Below are positions 40,788-50,881 of a stretch of DNA of 64,000 nt, piece by piece. The notes beneath the pieces were generated by a model. The model was not told the origin of the DNA and made no database searches. It saw only the letters and a program-made list of their open reading frames with translations. The DNA comes from Cyclobacteriaceae bacterium (GTDB lineage: Bacteria > Bacteroidota > Bacteroidia > Cytophagales > Cyclobacteriaceae): the NCBI GenBank assembly GCA_027533395.1, contig JAPZUF010000004.1:62001-126000 (forward strand). Reading direction: 5' to 3'. The translations under genes were made by a program, and so were the position numbers. The first letter of the stretch is position 1. Every line of letters begins with the position of its first letter.

Positions 40788-42851
40788 TTAACTTTTGAAT
40801 CGGACAATAAGGGTGGTGTAATCATCGTCTATATTATCAGTTCCCGAAAACTCATAAAGGCGTTTGATTAGAAAATCTTGTATGGCTTTAGGATCTTTAT
40901 CTTTTACTTCTGCTAATACTTCAGCCAGTTGATCGTTACCAAATTGTTCGTTACGTTGGTTTTTCGCTTCGGTAATTCCATCGGTGTATAATAGCATTAT
41001 ATCACCGGCAGAATAAGCAAATTCTTTTTGCTGTATGAATTCTTTATAACTGTGGTTGCGCACCATACCTAAGGCAACACCTTTATCTTTTAGGTAAAAA
41101 GTGTTGTCATCTTTTTTAGAATAATACAAAACGGGACAATGCCCTGCACGTGCGTATTTCACAACTTTATGTTCAGAATCTATTAAGAAAAAAATGGCAC
41201 TGATAAAGGAGCCACGCTCTAAGCAATGAATCAAAGCCTGGTTAGCGCGAATCATAAATTCATTAGGATCCATACAACCTTGAGCCAAACTGTGGAAGAT
41301 TCCTTTCATCTGCGACATGTGAAAGGCAGCTGTTGTTCCTTTTCCGGAAACGTCTGCAATGATCAATGCCGTTTGGTTTTCGTTAATTTTAAGAGTGTCA
41401 TAATAATCGCCTCCTACTTCATCCGCAGATTCTGAAAAGGCAGCCACTTCAAAATCTTTGCCTTGATCAAGCATTTGAGGGAGCAAACTTTTTTGAACAG
41501 TTTTGGCAATTTTTAATTCTTCCTTGTAGCGTTCATTTTGCAAAGCTTCTTCCATCAATCTGAAATTCTCGATTGAAATACCAGCTTGATTAGCGAAGGT
41601 GGAAACGATTTTATTCATTTCCTTATTGAAACCCTCCGGTAATTCTTTTAGCAAAGCGAGTGTTCCAATGTTTTCTCCTTTCACATAAATTGGGTAAGCC
41701 AGAATACTTCTAAACCTCGAACCTTTAAGAGATGCTAAATGCTTGCTTAGGTTTCTGGTTTTGTCCGGACTTTGGTCTAATAGTCCTTTTACATTTCGCT
41801 TGGCCAAATGCTCTATAATGTCTCGCGCTTCTTTATCGCTTATTTCGTAGGTATAGATTCGGTGCTGCTCGTTATTACCGGTAATTTCTAACCAGGCAGC
41901 ATCAGCAAAAACAGTACTCACAGATGTTTCTAACAAAATATTGTAAACACTTTCTTCATTTTGCTCTGTTTGTATTGACTGGCTGATGCGCTGAAAGTTG
42001 ACAACCTCTTCCAATTTCTGTTCGAATACCGATGTTGTAGGAAGATTGAATAAGATAACCAGAAAAGAAAAAATGGAATAAAGGGATACGAAAATCATCA
42101 AGGATAAAATGAAAATATGATAGGTATGATCTATCCCAACGATATGTTGATCACCCAGACTATTGATGATACTTCCAGAGGTAAGAAAAATGTAAAAGAG
42201 ATAAAATATTGTTAACAATAAGAGGAGTAATCCCGTCCATTTTTGGCGAAAGTTTAGGTAAGCAACCCATTTCATATTGCCTGAGAGCACTAGCCCTACC
42301 AAAACAAAAAGTCCAAGAATGAATTCGTAATACTGGGCCACAAAAGGAAATGAGAAACTGTTGTAGATGAGCGAGATCATCATACCATATTCAAATGCAA
42401 TCCACAGCCGAATCAGCCATTTCGATTTTTGATACAAAATGAGGCGCTTCCATGCCATAAAGGCGCACAACAGCACACTCACCATCAACCCTAAGTTGAT
42501 GAGATAGGTAAATTCTTGATAAAGAAAATGGCTGGTTAGTTTAGTGCCCCCAATCAGGTATTCGAGAAAGCGAAGAACTAGAGAAAATACGGTCGCGATT
42601 AAACCGGTTGCAAAAACACGCCAAAGCAAATCTATAAAATTAAGCGACTCGTCTCTTTCAATTTTATATCGGTAATAATAGAAAAGTAGTACAATGTATA
42701 GGTTGAGTATAACCTTAGGCACCCAAGAGGCAATCTCAGGGCGTAAACCGTTCGATAAACTAAAAGAGATAGAGAGGTCGGTAAACACCAAGGCCAGCCA
42801 CATTAAAACGGCAAGCGTAAACAAAAGACGCGTAATGGCTTTGGTGCGCAT
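40788..42851 (-). CDS. Membrane SpoIIE/RsbU-type PP2C phosphatase with GAF domain
   Basis: The 687-residue protein has about eight hydrophobic segments in residues 10-275 (for example LLFTLAVLMWLALVF, LLLLLTIFYLFYIFLTSG, IFILSLMIFVSLYSIFSFLV). A GAF-type sensor domain follows at roughly 295-440 (ASLKGSRFRSILAYPIYVKG) and a PP2C SpoIIE domain at about 475-685 with LIIADVSGKGTTAAFHMS, LLYTDGITEAKNQRNEQF and DDYTTLIVRF. It is predicted to dephosphorylate the adjacent STAS protein in response to a membrane or small-molecule cue. It heads the three-gene module, whose promoter lies in the 261-bp spacer. Confidence 0.92.
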   Translation of the reverse strand: MRTKAITRLLFTLAVLMWLALVFTDLSISFSLSNGLRPEIASWVPKVILNLYIVLLFYYYRYKIERDESLNFIDLLWRVFATGLIATVFSLVLRFLEYLIGGTKLTSHFLYQEFTYLINLGLMVSVLLCAFMAWKRLILYQKSKWLIRLWIAFEYGMMISLIYNSFSFPFVAQYYEFILGLFVLVGLVLSGNMKWVAYLNFRQKWTGLLLLLLTIFYLFYIFLTSGSIINSLGDQHIVGIDHTYHIFILSLMIFVSLYSIFSFLVILFNLPTTSVFEQKLEEVVNFQRISQSIQTEQNEESVYNILLETSVSTVFADAAWLEITGNNEQHRIYTYEISDKEARDIIEHLAKRNVKGLLDQSPDKTRNLSKHLASLKGSRFRSILAYPIYVKGENIGTLALLKELPEGFNKEMNKIVSTFANQAGISIENFRLMEEALQNERYKEELKIAKTVQKSLLPQMLDQGKDFEVAAFSESADEVGGDYYDTLKINENQTALIIADVSGKGTTAAFHMSQMKGIFHSLAQGCMDPNEFMIRANQALIHCLERGSFISAIFFLIDSEHKVVKYARAGHCPVLYYSKKDDNTFYLKDKGVALGMVRNHSYKEFIQQKEFAYSAGDIMLLYTDGITEAKNQRNEQFGNDQLAEVLAEVKDKDPKAIQDFLIKRLYEFSGTDNIDDDYTTLIVRFKS

Positions 42852-43112
42852 AAATTAAAGGAAGTCCTAGGGTTTATTCCAATGGCTTGCAATGATACAA
42901 AATAAGCATGACGGGTTAAAACCTTACACGTATGAGTTTGTAAGGATATGCCAGAAATTGTTTGGGAAGCTTTGTAGATATTGAAATTAAATATTTCAGA
43001 ACTACCAAATATTAAGTTATGAAAGTTTGCTTGTTTTATCGTTACAGAAAATTATATTTCGGATTGTTAAACCCTGACCATCTCGATTTTTTAAACTAAA
43101 ATAACCTCACCT
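42852..43112. other. Divergent spacer between phosphatase and histidine kinase genes
   Basis: This 261-bp region holds no gene I can support. It must carry promoters for both divergent signalling genes, but no exact TAnnTTTG element was found at a convincing distance. A short AT-rich inverted repeat (TGAAAT and ATTTCA) occurs near 42980-42997. Confidence 0.3.
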
Positions 43113-44939
43113 ATGCAGGAGCTGATCAGGTTCTTACCTGTTGTTATTTACGAATACGTTATTGAAACAGATGGAAATCGTTTCTTTAAGTATGTGAGCG
43201 AAAACGCCAAACAGATTTTGGGTTTAGATGCCCACCAACTCATTTCAGACGTAACCGCCTTCGATAAACTCTTCAGCAAAGAAGATTTAATTAAGCTAAG
43301 AGAAAGTGCCCAAGAAAGCCATCAAAAAGGAGAAGATTGGTTTTGGTACGGAAAAGCTACTGTTAAAGGAGAAGAAAAGTGGTTGGAAATCCGCTCGAAT
43401 CATCAGCTAATGCCTAATGGAAGTATCATTCGAACAGGCATCATGGAAGATATTACAAGCAAAATCCAGAATCGCCAAGAAAATGAAAGCAAATATCAAT
43501 CACTCATCGAAAAACTTCCTATAGGAATTGTTATTCATCAAGAAGGAAAGCTTGCTTTTGCTAACGCACAAGCCTACGAGTGGTTAGGAGCAACACACCC
43601 CAAACAATTAATAGGAAGCGATGTGCTGCGCTTTGTTCATCCAGATTACCAATTGAGTGTAATTGAAAGAATGAAACAAGTTTCGGAAGGCGAAACTGTA
43701 CCAATGGCTGAGCAAAAGTTTTTACGCATGAACGGCACAGAAATTTTTGTTGAGACCATTGCAACACCTGTAACATTTAAAAACAAACCAGCCACTCAAG
43801 TAATTTTCAGAGATGTTACAGATAAGAAGCAAGCAGAACTACAGATGCGTAAAAATGAAATGTTGTTCACGCAACTTTTCGAAAGTGCACCGATGGCTGT
43901 AGTTATGTTAGATGAACGAGGTCGTGTTCAATTAGTCAATAATGGCTTTACGGAAATGTTTGGCTTCGATAAAGAAACCTTACAAGGCCGCAACCTCAAC
44001 GATTTTATTGTACCCGAAGATTTAAAAAACGAAGGCATCGATTTAAATAATCTCATTACATCTCACAGAGTAGTAAGTATCGAAACCATTCGTAAACATA
44101 AAACAGGAAGATTAATCAACGTTATCCTATATGGTGTGCCCGTTACTTTAGAAAACCAAACAATTGGCATTTACGGTGTTTATGTTGATATCACAGACAG
44201 AAAAAGTGTTGAAGAAGAATTAAAAACCAGAAACACAGAACTGGATAATTTTGTATACAAAGTATCACACGATTTACGCGCGCCACTGTCTTCTATCTTA
44301 GGATTAGTAAACCTTGCCCGCTTACCGGGTAACACTGATAATCCGATGGATTATATCAATTTGATAGGAGAGAAAGTAGATCGGTTAGATCATTTTATCA
44401 GCGATGTTTTAAGTCATTCAAAAAATTTAAAGTTAGATGTAGCCGTTGCTAAAGTAGATTTACGGGAAGTAATAGCCCATACCTTTAGCGATTTAAGTTA
44501 TTTACATGGAGCCAGCGAAATCAAACAAAATGTAAGTATCGAAGGCATAGACTTTTATAACGACCCTTGGCGTGTAGCCGAGATTTTGAGAAATCTCATA
44601 TCGAACTCCATTAAATACAGAAACCTAGATCATCGCACACAATCTGAAGTAAACATTAAAATCAGAATCGATCATTTACGTGCCGACATAAGCTTTACAG
44701 ATAATGGAATAGGTATTGATCCTGAAAGTCTCGACAGAGTATTCGAAATGTTTTTCAGAGCTTCTGAACAAAGCGATGGTTCCGGTATAGGTTTATACAT
44801 TGTAAAAAATGCCGTAGATAAATTAGGCGGACAAATTTCAGTACAAAGCAAAGTTGGTATTGGTACACGCTTTCATATTATCTTGCCGAATAGAATAAAC
44901 AGCGCCATGATAAAAATGCCGCATTACCAGCGCAATTAA
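43113..44939 (+). CDS. Multi-PAS sensor histidine kinase
   Basis: The 608-residue protein has no membrane segment and appears cytoplasmic. Three PAS domains lie at about 1-110, 125-240 and 255-370 (signatures TGIMEDITSKIQNRQE, VIFRDVTDKKQAE, GVYVDITDRKSVEEEL). The HisKA domain follows with phosphoacceptor His386 in KVSHDLRAPLSSI, then HATPase_c (EILRNLISNSIKYRN, FTDNGIGIDPESL, GSGIGLYIVKNAVDKLGG). No response regulator is adjacent, so it is an orphan kinase. It is divergent from the SpoIIE-type phosphatase, but a link is not shown. Confidence 0.92.
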   Translation: MQELIRFLPVVIYEYVIETDGNRFFKYVSENAKQILGLDAHQLISDVTAFDKLFSKEDLIKLRESAQESHQKGEDWFWYGKATVKGEEKWLEIRSNHQLMPNGSIIRTGIMEDITSKIQNRQENESKYQSLIEKLPIGIVIHQEGKLAFANAQAYEWLGATHPKQLIGSDVLRFVHPDYQLSVIERMKQVSEGETVPMAEQKFLRMNGTEIFVETIATPVTFKNKPATQVIFRDVTDKKQAELQMRKNEMLFTQLFESAPMAVVMLDERGRVQLVNNGFTEMFGFDKETLQGRNLNDFIVPEDLKNEGIDLNNLITSHRVVSIETIRKHKTGRLINVILYGVPVTLENQTIGIYGVYVDITDRKSVEEELKTRNTELDNFVYKVSHDLRAPLSSILGLVNLARLPGNTDNPMDYINLIGEKVDRLDHFISDVLSHSKNLKLDVAVAKVDLREVIAHTFSDLSYLHGASEIKQNVSIEGIDFYNDPWRVAEILRNLISNSIKYRNLDHRTQSEVNIKIRIDHLRADISFTDNGIGIDPESLDRVFEMFFRASEQSDGSGIGLYIVKNAVDKLGGQISVQSKVGIGTRFHIILPNRINSAMIKMPHYQRN

Positions 44940-44960
44940 TGGCGTAAAACTTTTCATTGC

Positions 44961-46133
44961 ATGAAAATAATTGAGGTTAACCATCCTAATCTAGTCAGAC
45001 AATTTCTCGACCTGCCATTGGCTTTATACAAAAACCAGCCTAACTGGATTCGTCCATTGGATAATGATATTGAAGCAGTATTTGATCCCAAAAAAAATAA
45101 AGCCTTTCAAGAAGGAACATGTGCACGCTGGATTTTGATTGATGAGAAAAGCAAAACCATCGGAAGAATAGCAGCATTTGTTAACAACAAAACCAAACTA
45201 AAAGGAAACAAACAACCAACAGGAGGCCTTGGTTTTTTCGAATGCATAGAAAGTAAAGAAGCCGCATTTCTACTTTTTGATACTGCCAAAAACTGGTTGC
45301 AAGAAAAAGGTATGGAAGCGATGGATGGCCCTATCAATTTTGGTAACCGCGATAAATGGTGGGGTTTGTTAATAGAAGGTTATGAGCGCGAACCCAATTA
45401 TCAATGCAATTATAATCCACCGTATTACAAAACTTTTTTTGAAGACTATGGCTTTCAGGTGTATTTCTATCAATACACGTTTGGTAGAAACATTATGGGT
45501 CCGTTACATGCTAGACTTCAAGAAAAAGCGGATGTAGTAGCACAAAATCCCGACTACACGTTCAGCTATATGGAGCCACTCGATTTAAAAAAACTGGCCA
45601 ACCAAATCAGAACAGTTTATAATAAAGCATGGGCCAATCGCGGAGAAATTCCTGAACTCACAGAAGCACAAGCCAATCATTTGGTAAAACAAATGAAACC
45701 TATTATCGATCCTAAATTATTGTGGTTCGGGTATTACAAAGATGAACCCGTTGCTTTCTTTTTATCCTTGCCGGAAGTAAACCAAATCTTTAAACACGTA
45801 AACGGAAACATGAATTGGTTAGGCAAATTGAAGTTTGTTTACCACCGTTGGCGTAAAACAAATAAAAAGGCTTTTGGTGTTTTATTCGGTGTTGTGCCCG
45901 AACACCAAGGCAAAGGTTTAGACGGAGGCATTATTATGGCCTTCAGAAAAGTTGTGCAAGAAGATTATCTGCGATACGAACTTTATGAACTTAACTGGAT
46001 TGGCGATTTTAACACAAAAATGATACGTGTGGCCGAACAGGTAACACCGGATATTGTTAAAAAACATGCAACTTACAGATTGCTTTTTGATAGTAGCAAA
46101 CCCTTCGAACGTTATCCCATCATGAAAGGCTAA
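44961..46133 (+). CDS. GNAT-like N-acyltransferase family protein
   Basis: The 390-residue protein is conserved-looking and soluble, with features of the GNAT superfamily in its C-terminal half (AFGVLFGVVPEHQGKGLDGG resembles the acetyl-CoA loop Q/RxxGxG/A, and LYELNWIGDFNTKMIRV follows). The N-terminal half (PNWIRPLDNDIEAVFDPKKN, MDGPINFGNRDKWWG) is typical of a Bacteroidota family annotated only as GNAT or hypothetical. The substrate is unknown. It follows the histidine kinase by 21 bp and precedes the VTT gene by 3 bp. Confidence 0.7.
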   Translation: MKIIEVNHPNLVRQFLDLPLALYKNQPNWIRPLDNDIEAVFDPKKNKAFQEGTCARWILIDEKSKTIGRIAAFVNNKTKLKGNKQPTGGLGFFECIESKEAAFLLFDTAKNWLQEKGMEAMDGPINFGNRDKWWGLLIEGYEREPNYQCNYNPPYYKTFFEDYGFQVYFYQYTFGRNIMGPLHARLQEKADVVAQNPDYTFSYMEPLDLKKLANQIRTVYNKAWANRGEIPELTEAQANHLVKQMKPIIDPKLLWFGYYKDEPVAFFLSLPEVNQIFKHVNGNMNWLGKLKFVYHRWRKTNKKAFGVLFGVVPEHQGKGLDGGIIMAFRKVVQEDYLRYELYELNWIGDFNTKMIRVAEQVTPDIVKKHATYRLLFDSSKPFERYPIMKG

Positions 46134-46136
46134 ACC

Positions 46137-46709
46137 ATGGAACAAGAAACAAAATCCAGTTTTTTAATCAAGAACCTTATTCGGGGTTTGTTGTGGTTTG
46201 CCGTTATCATTACTGCCTACCTGTTGGTACAAAGCGAACTTGAATTATACGAAGAGCAGATTAACAAGGTAGGAGACAACATGCCTCTTTTGCTCAGCAT
46301 ATTTACAGTTAGCGAAATAGTATTTGGTATTCTACCACCTGAAATATTTATGCTGATTTGGCAAACCAAAGGAGTGTTATCTGAATATGTAATCAACTTA
46401 AGTATACTAACTGTTATTTCGTATGGGGCTGGTGTAATCGGGTATTTTATCGGCTATTATTTTTCTAAAACACCATCCTTCAAAAAAATCTATGATCGCT
46501 ATTTAAAACCGCAAGAAGCCAACTTTAAAAAATATGGGGGTTTTCTTGTTATCGTTGGTGCAGTAACCCCTGTTCCCTATTCAGCTACTTGCATGTTAGC
46601 GGGTTCTATAAAATATCCATTCAAATTATTTCTTTTCATTTGCATCACGCGCATTATACGTTTTTCTGTATATGGTTGGATGGTATGGAGTTTTCCTAAT
46701 TGGTTTTAA
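46137..46709 (+). CDS. VTT/DedA-like (SNARE-associated) membrane protein
   Basis: The 190-residue protein has about five hydrophobic segments, with the VTT-domain features EIVFGILPPEIFMLIW and GAVTPVPYSATCMLAGSIKYPF, the latter resembling the re-entrant arginine/proline motif of DedA-like proteins. It probably resides in the inner membrane; DedA-family proteins act as lipid flippases or support proton-motive force. It follows the GNAT-like gene by 3 bp and precedes ferrochelatase by 52 bp. Confidence 0.8.
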   Translation: MEQETKSSFLIKNLIRGLLWFAVIITAYLLVQSELELYEEQINKVGDNMPLLLSIFTVSEIVFGILPPEIFMLIWQTKGVLSEYVINLSILTVISYGAGVIGYFIGYYFSKTPSFKKIYDRYLKPQEANFKKYGGFLVIVGAVTPVPYSATCMLAGSIKYPFKLFLFICITRIIRFSVYGWMVWSFPNWF

Positions 46710-46761
46710 TTTTCCGGAACTCTTTCCCTCTATTTTGGTTATTTGATTATTCCTAAAATGT

Positions 46762-47772
46762 ATGACTGCTAAAACCGGTGTTTTACTTGTAAACCTTGGC
46801 ACGCCCGATAGTCCTTCAGTATCGGATGTGCGATCTTATCTTTCTCAATTTTTAAACGATCCTCGTGTAATAGATATTCCTTGGTTGCTGCGCAAAATTT
46901 TAGTGAATGGTATAATCGTTCCTTTTCGCTCGCCAAAATCAGCCAAAGTGTATAAAGAGTTATGGACAGAAAATGGCTCGCCATTATTGTTTCACTCAAA
47001 CAATGTTAAAGATTTATTGCAGAAAGAATTAGCAGGAGAATACGAAGTATTCTTGGCTATGCGCTATAAAAATCCATCGATTCCCGATGTGTTAGAAGAA
47101 ATGCGTTGGAAGAATTTTGATAAGATTATTGTTGTGCCGATGTTTCCGCAGTATGCTTCAGCTTCTACAGGTTCGGCATTAGAAGAAGTAATGCGCGAAC
47201 TTTGCAAATGGTGGGTGATTCCGGAAATACGCATGATCAGTCAGTACTATAACCATCCGTTATACATTGATGCTTTTGTAGAAAGAGGAAAGCAATACAA
47301 CCTTTCTGAATACGATCATATCCTATTCTCTTATCATGGTTTACCCGAACGACAAGTAGATAAAGTGTATAAAGATGATTTATGCAAAGACCATGACTGC
47401 GAACACGAAATCACAGAAGAAAATAAATTGTGTTACAAAGCAACCTGTTATGCAACTACACGGTTGTTGGTAGAAAAATTAAACATACCGCAAGAAAAAT
47501 ATACGGTGTGCTTTCAATCGCGCTTAGACAAAAAATGGCTCGAACCTTTTAGCGATAAAGTAGTAGAAGAATGCGCCAAAAAAGGCATGAAGAAAATTTT
47601 AGTTTTCTCTCCTGCGTTTACAGCCGATTGTTTAGAAACCACTATCGAAATAGGAGAAGAATACCAAGAATTGTTCGAAGAACATGGCGGGGAAAAAGTA
47701 CAACTGGTAGAAAGTTTAAACAGTCATCCGTTGTGGATACAATGTCTAAAAGCGTTGGTAACAGAAAGATAA
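46762..47772 (+). CDS. hemH: Ferrochelatase
   Basis: The 336-residue enzyme inserts ferrous iron into protoporphyrin IX, the last step of haem b synthesis. Motifs are GVLLVNLGTPDSPSVSDVR at the N-terminus, ILFSYHGLPERQ with the active-site His, and CFQSRLDKKWLEPF. A cysteine-rich stretch (DDLCKDHDCEHEITEENKLC, residues about 213-232) separates them. No other haem genes are adjacent. The gene ends at an intrinsic terminator. Confidence 0.96.
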   Translation: MTAKTGVLLVNLGTPDSPSVSDVRSYLSQFLNDPRVIDIPWLLRKILVNGIIVPFRSPKSAKVYKELWTENGSPLLFHSNNVKDLLQKELAGEYEVFLAMRYKNPSIPDVLEEMRWKNFDKIIVVPMFPQYASASTGSALEEVMRELCKWWVIPEIRMISQYYNHPLYIDAFVERGKQYNLSEYDHILFSYHGLPERQVDKVYKDDLCKDHDCEHEITEENKLCYKATCYATTRLLVEKLNIPQEKYTVCFQSRLDKKWLEPFSDKVVEECAKKGMKKILVFSPAFTADCLETTIEIGEEYQELFEEHGGEKVQLVESLNSHPLWIQCLKALVTER

Positions 47773-47777
47773 GTTGA

Positions 47778-47806
47778 AGAGAAGCCAAGGCTTCTCTTTT
47801 TATTTT
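47778..47806 (+). terminator. Intrinsic terminator after hemH
   Basis: AGAGAAGCC (47778-47786) pairs with GGCTTCTCT (47789-47797), followed by TTTTTATTTT. This is a textbook rho-independent terminator. Confidence 0.88.
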
Positions 47807-47856
47807 ATCCGAACCTTGAATGCTTTCAATTTTATAGTAAATTCCATTTTCATATT

Positions 47857-49464
47857 ATGGTTTACGACTACATCATTATTGGAGCAGGCTCAGCCGGATG
47901 CGTGTTAGCTAATCGCCTCACCGAAAATCCGAATACAACAGTTTTACTTTTAGAAGCCGGAGGAAAAGATACTTTTCCACTTATTCATTTACCCGGAGGT
48001 TACATGATGTTGCACCACAGCAAAGTAGATTGGAACTGTTATTACACCATACCTCAACCTTTTTTAAAGAATAGAAAAATTTATCATCCACGCGGTAAAG
48101 TGTTGGGAGGTTCCAGTTCAACCAATGCCATGGCCTACATTCGTGGACAGAAAGAAGATTACGATCATTGGCATGCAATGGGCAATACGGGTTGGAGTTA
48201 TCCCGATGTTTTACCTTACTTTAAAAAATCTGAGAATAACGAACAATACGAAAACGAATTTCACGCCAAAGGCGGACCGTTACACGTAACCCAAGCCAAA
48301 TGGTATCACACAAAAGTTGGCGAATCTTTTATTAATGCTTGTGCGCAAAATGGTTTGCCTTTGAATCATGATGTAAACGGAGCATCACAATTAGGTGCAG
48401 GTTGGTTTCAATACACAATGAAAAATGCGAAAAGACAAAGCACAGCTCGTGCCTTTCTTTTGCCAGTTTTAAACAGACCTAACTTAAGCGTTGTTACCGG
48501 AGCTTTGTGTACAGAGCTGTTGTTTCAACATACAAGGGTTATTGGGGTAAACTTTCAAACGAAATGGAGTAAAACACTTTCTGCCAAAGCTAAAAAAGAA
48601 GTTATTGTAAGTGCCGGAGCTTTCGAATCGCCAAAAATTTTAATGTTAGCCGGCATTGGAGACAAAGAAGAACTCAAGAAAAATCATATAACCGAACGTT
48701 ATCATTTACCGGGAGTCGGAAAAAATTTACACGATCATTTGTTTTATGCCGTTAGCAGTTTGTCGAACATAAAAACAAACAATTATTATATACCCAAGTG
48801 GAGGCAAGCTTTAGCGCTCGGTCAATATTTACTCACAAAATCAGGCCCGTTATCTATTGGTCCGTTAGAAGCTGTTGCCTTTCTAAAATCTGATGAAACA
48901 CAAGCAACGCCCGACATTCAATTTCAATTTACACCCACGCAACCCGGAGAAAATTATCAGTATGATATCTTCAATCTAGATACTTTTCCGAGCGAAAGCG
49001 GGTATACCATCTTACCTACACAAGTGCGGCCACTTAGCAGAGGAAGTGTAAGTTTAGCAGGAAAAGATCCCGCACAAACTCCTATTATAGATCCGCAATA
49101 TTTATCGCACGAAACAGATAGAAAGGTAATGGTTGCCGCTTGTAAACACGCTATCGAAACCTTAGAACAAAATGCATTCGATGCTTATCGCATTCGCAAT
49201 CATGTTCCGGCTAATAGAATTTCGGATGAAGCCTTACTCGATCACATCGCGCAAAGCGCAGAATGTGTTTACCATCCGGTGGGTACGTGTAAAATGGGAA
49301 ATGATGAAATGGCTGTTGTAGACGCAGAGTTAAAAGTATATGGAACAGAGAATTTACGCGTGGTAGATGCATCCGTTATGCCAGTCATCTCCAGCGGAAA
49401 TACTAACGCTCCAGTGATTATGATAGCAGAAAAAGCAGCCGACATGATAAAAGCAGCCAACTAA
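47857..49464 (+). CDS. GMC-family FAD-dependent oxidoreductase (choline dehydrogenase-like)
   Basis: The 535-residue protein has the GMC signatures: the FAD-binding motif DYIIIGAGSAGCVLANRL at the start, GKVLGGSSSTNAMAYIRG near residues 85-105, SAGAFESPKILMLAGIG near 250, and C-terminal HPVGTCKMGNDEMAVVD with the active-site His, followed by VVDASVMPVISSGNTNAP. It resembles choline/alcohol dehydrogenases, but the substrate is unclear and no betaine or alkane genes are adjacent. It is cytoplasmic and transcribed on its own after the hemH terminator. Confidence 0.9.
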   Translation: MVYDYIIIGAGSAGCVLANRLTENPNTTVLLLEAGGKDTFPLIHLPGGYMMLHHSKVDWNCYYTIPQPFLKNRKIYHPRGKVLGGSSSTNAMAYIRGQKEDYDHWHAMGNTGWSYPDVLPYFKKSENNEQYENEFHAKGGPLHVTQAKWYHTKVGESFINACAQNGLPLNHDVNGASQLGAGWFQYTMKNAKRQSTARAFLLPVLNRPNLSVVTGALCTELLFQHTRVIGVNFQTKWSKTLSAKAKKEVIVSAGAFESPKILMLAGIGDKEELKKNHITERYHLPGVGKNLHDHLFYAVSSLSNIKTNNYYIPKWRQALALGQYLLTKSGPLSIGPLEAVAFLKSDETQATPDIQFQFTPTQPGENYQYDIFNLDTFPSESGYTILPTQVRPLSRGSVSLAGKDPAQTPIIDPQYLSHETDRKVMVAACKHAIETLEQNAFDAYRIRNHVPANRISDEALLDHIAQSAECVYHPVGTCKMGNDEMAVVDAELKVYGTENLRVVDASVMPVISSGNTNAPVIMIAEKAADMIKAAN

Positions 49465-49514
49465 TTTGTAACATTTAATTCATTGCATCGACTTAATACA
49501 GTAAACAAGTGCAG

Positions 49515-50720
49515 ATGCTTAAAACTTTTATCACTTCCTTTTCTCAGGCGATTGTAAACATACGCGCAAATTTTTTTCATACGCTTTTATCCGTCTTAGG
49601 TATCGTGATTGGTGTAGCTTCTCTTGTGGCCATTTTATCTTTAATAGATGGCATGGAAAATTTTGCTAAAAGACAAATTGAAGAAACCACCTCCATTAAA
49701 GCCATTGCGGTAAATTCTAAAACTCACCAAACCATCAATCAAGTGCGCATTAAACTGGATACGATTAAAATTTTAACACCTGAAAAACTGAGTAAGAAAA
49801 CATGGAGCAAACCCTCCAACACCTATTGGAATGTAGAACAGAATGTTTCCATTAAAAAAGATACCAGCACAATTGCCTTTCGCTTAATTGTCAGCAATCC
49901 GTCAGCAACGACAAAAGATACTTTATTGTATGGTAGAAACATGGAAGAACAAGAGAACAAAACCATGCGACCCCTTTGGTGCAATGAAGAATTGGTTTCT
50001 CAACTGAATCCAAAAAAGAAGAATGTTACAGCTGATACCTTAAGCATTAACGGTAAACTATATGTTATTGCAGGCATTTGGAAACAAGGTAAAAGTAAAA
50101 TGCCGATAGCGGTAACTTCCATTACCAGTTTTACAGATGAAGAGCTTCTGGCGAATCCTCCGATGTATGTTGTAGATGCCCAAAATGTAGAAGATGTTGC
50201 CTTGTTGAAAGCAGAAATTACAACTTGGCTGAAAACTAATTTTTACGATGCTGAAAAATATTTCGCAGTTCAAAGCAACGAGATGCGAGTTGAACAAGCT
50301 ACTAAAGGATTTTTATTATTCAGAATCATCATGGGTTTGATTGTGGGCATTTCAGTTTTAGTGGGCGGTATTGGCGTAATGAATGTATTACTCATTTCGG
50401 TTACAGAACGCACAGCAGAAATCGGAATCAGAAAAGCAATGGGTGCAAACAAATCTGCCATCTTATTTCAATTTTTATCGGAGTCAGTGGCCATTTCTGC
50501 GTTTGGTTGTACAATGGGTTTAATCTTAGGCGTAGCCGGTACGATGCTTTTTATACCCATCATTCGTTCTTTAACTGAAATGCCATTCGAAGCAGCTTTT
50601 ACAGCGAACACACTCATCATCATTTCTGTTGTTGCTTTATTGGTCGGCATCATCTTTGGAACTTACCCCGCTATGCGCGCTGCCAAGCTCGATCCGGTAG
50701 ATGCGATTAGAAAGGAATAA
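49515..50720 (+). CDS. FtsX/MacB-type ABC transporter permease
   Basis: I use the ATG at 49515 (MLKTFITSFSQ); a GTG at 49509 is possible. The 401-residue permease has an N-terminal helix (FFHTLLSVLGIVIGVASLVAILS), a periplasmic MacB_PCD-like domain (about 45-260) and three C-terminal helices (ILVGGIGVMNVLLISV, AFGCTMGLILGVAGTMLFI, LIIISVVALLVGIIFGT). The cytoplasmic motif ERTAEIGIRKAMGA is characteristic of FtsX-domain permeases of lipoprotein or peptide exporters. No ATPase or HlyD-type partner gene is adjacent, so it must pair with products from elsewhere. Confidence 0.88.
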   Translation: MLKTFITSFSQAIVNIRANFFHTLLSVLGIVIGVASLVAILSLIDGMENFAKRQIEETTSIKAIAVNSKTHQTINQVRIKLDTIKILTPEKLSKKTWSKPSNTYWNVEQNVSIKKDTSTIAFRLIVSNPSATTKDTLLYGRNMEEQENKTMRPLWCNEELVSQLNPKKKNVTADTLSINGKLYVIAGIWKQGKSKMPIAVTSITSFTDEELLANPPMYVVDAQNVEDVALLKAEITTWLKTNFYDAEKYFAVQSNEMRVEQATKGFLLFRIIMGLIVGISVLVGGIGVMNVLLISVTERTAEIGIRKAMGANKSAILFQFLSESVAISAFGCTMGLILGVAGTMLFIPIIRSLTEMPFEAAFTANTLIIISVVALLVGIIFGTYPAMRAAKLDPVDAIRKE

Positions 50721-50881
50721 CATTAAAAAGAATCTTCAATTCTGATTTTATCAAAACAAGAATAAACTTAGCTGATGATTTTCTGTTTATTTTTGAAAGA
50801 AATTCTAAGGTTATCAAAAAGTTTAATATTCCTCCGCAGTATAAATCTTCTATTACCGGAAGATTAAAAGAACACAGACGA

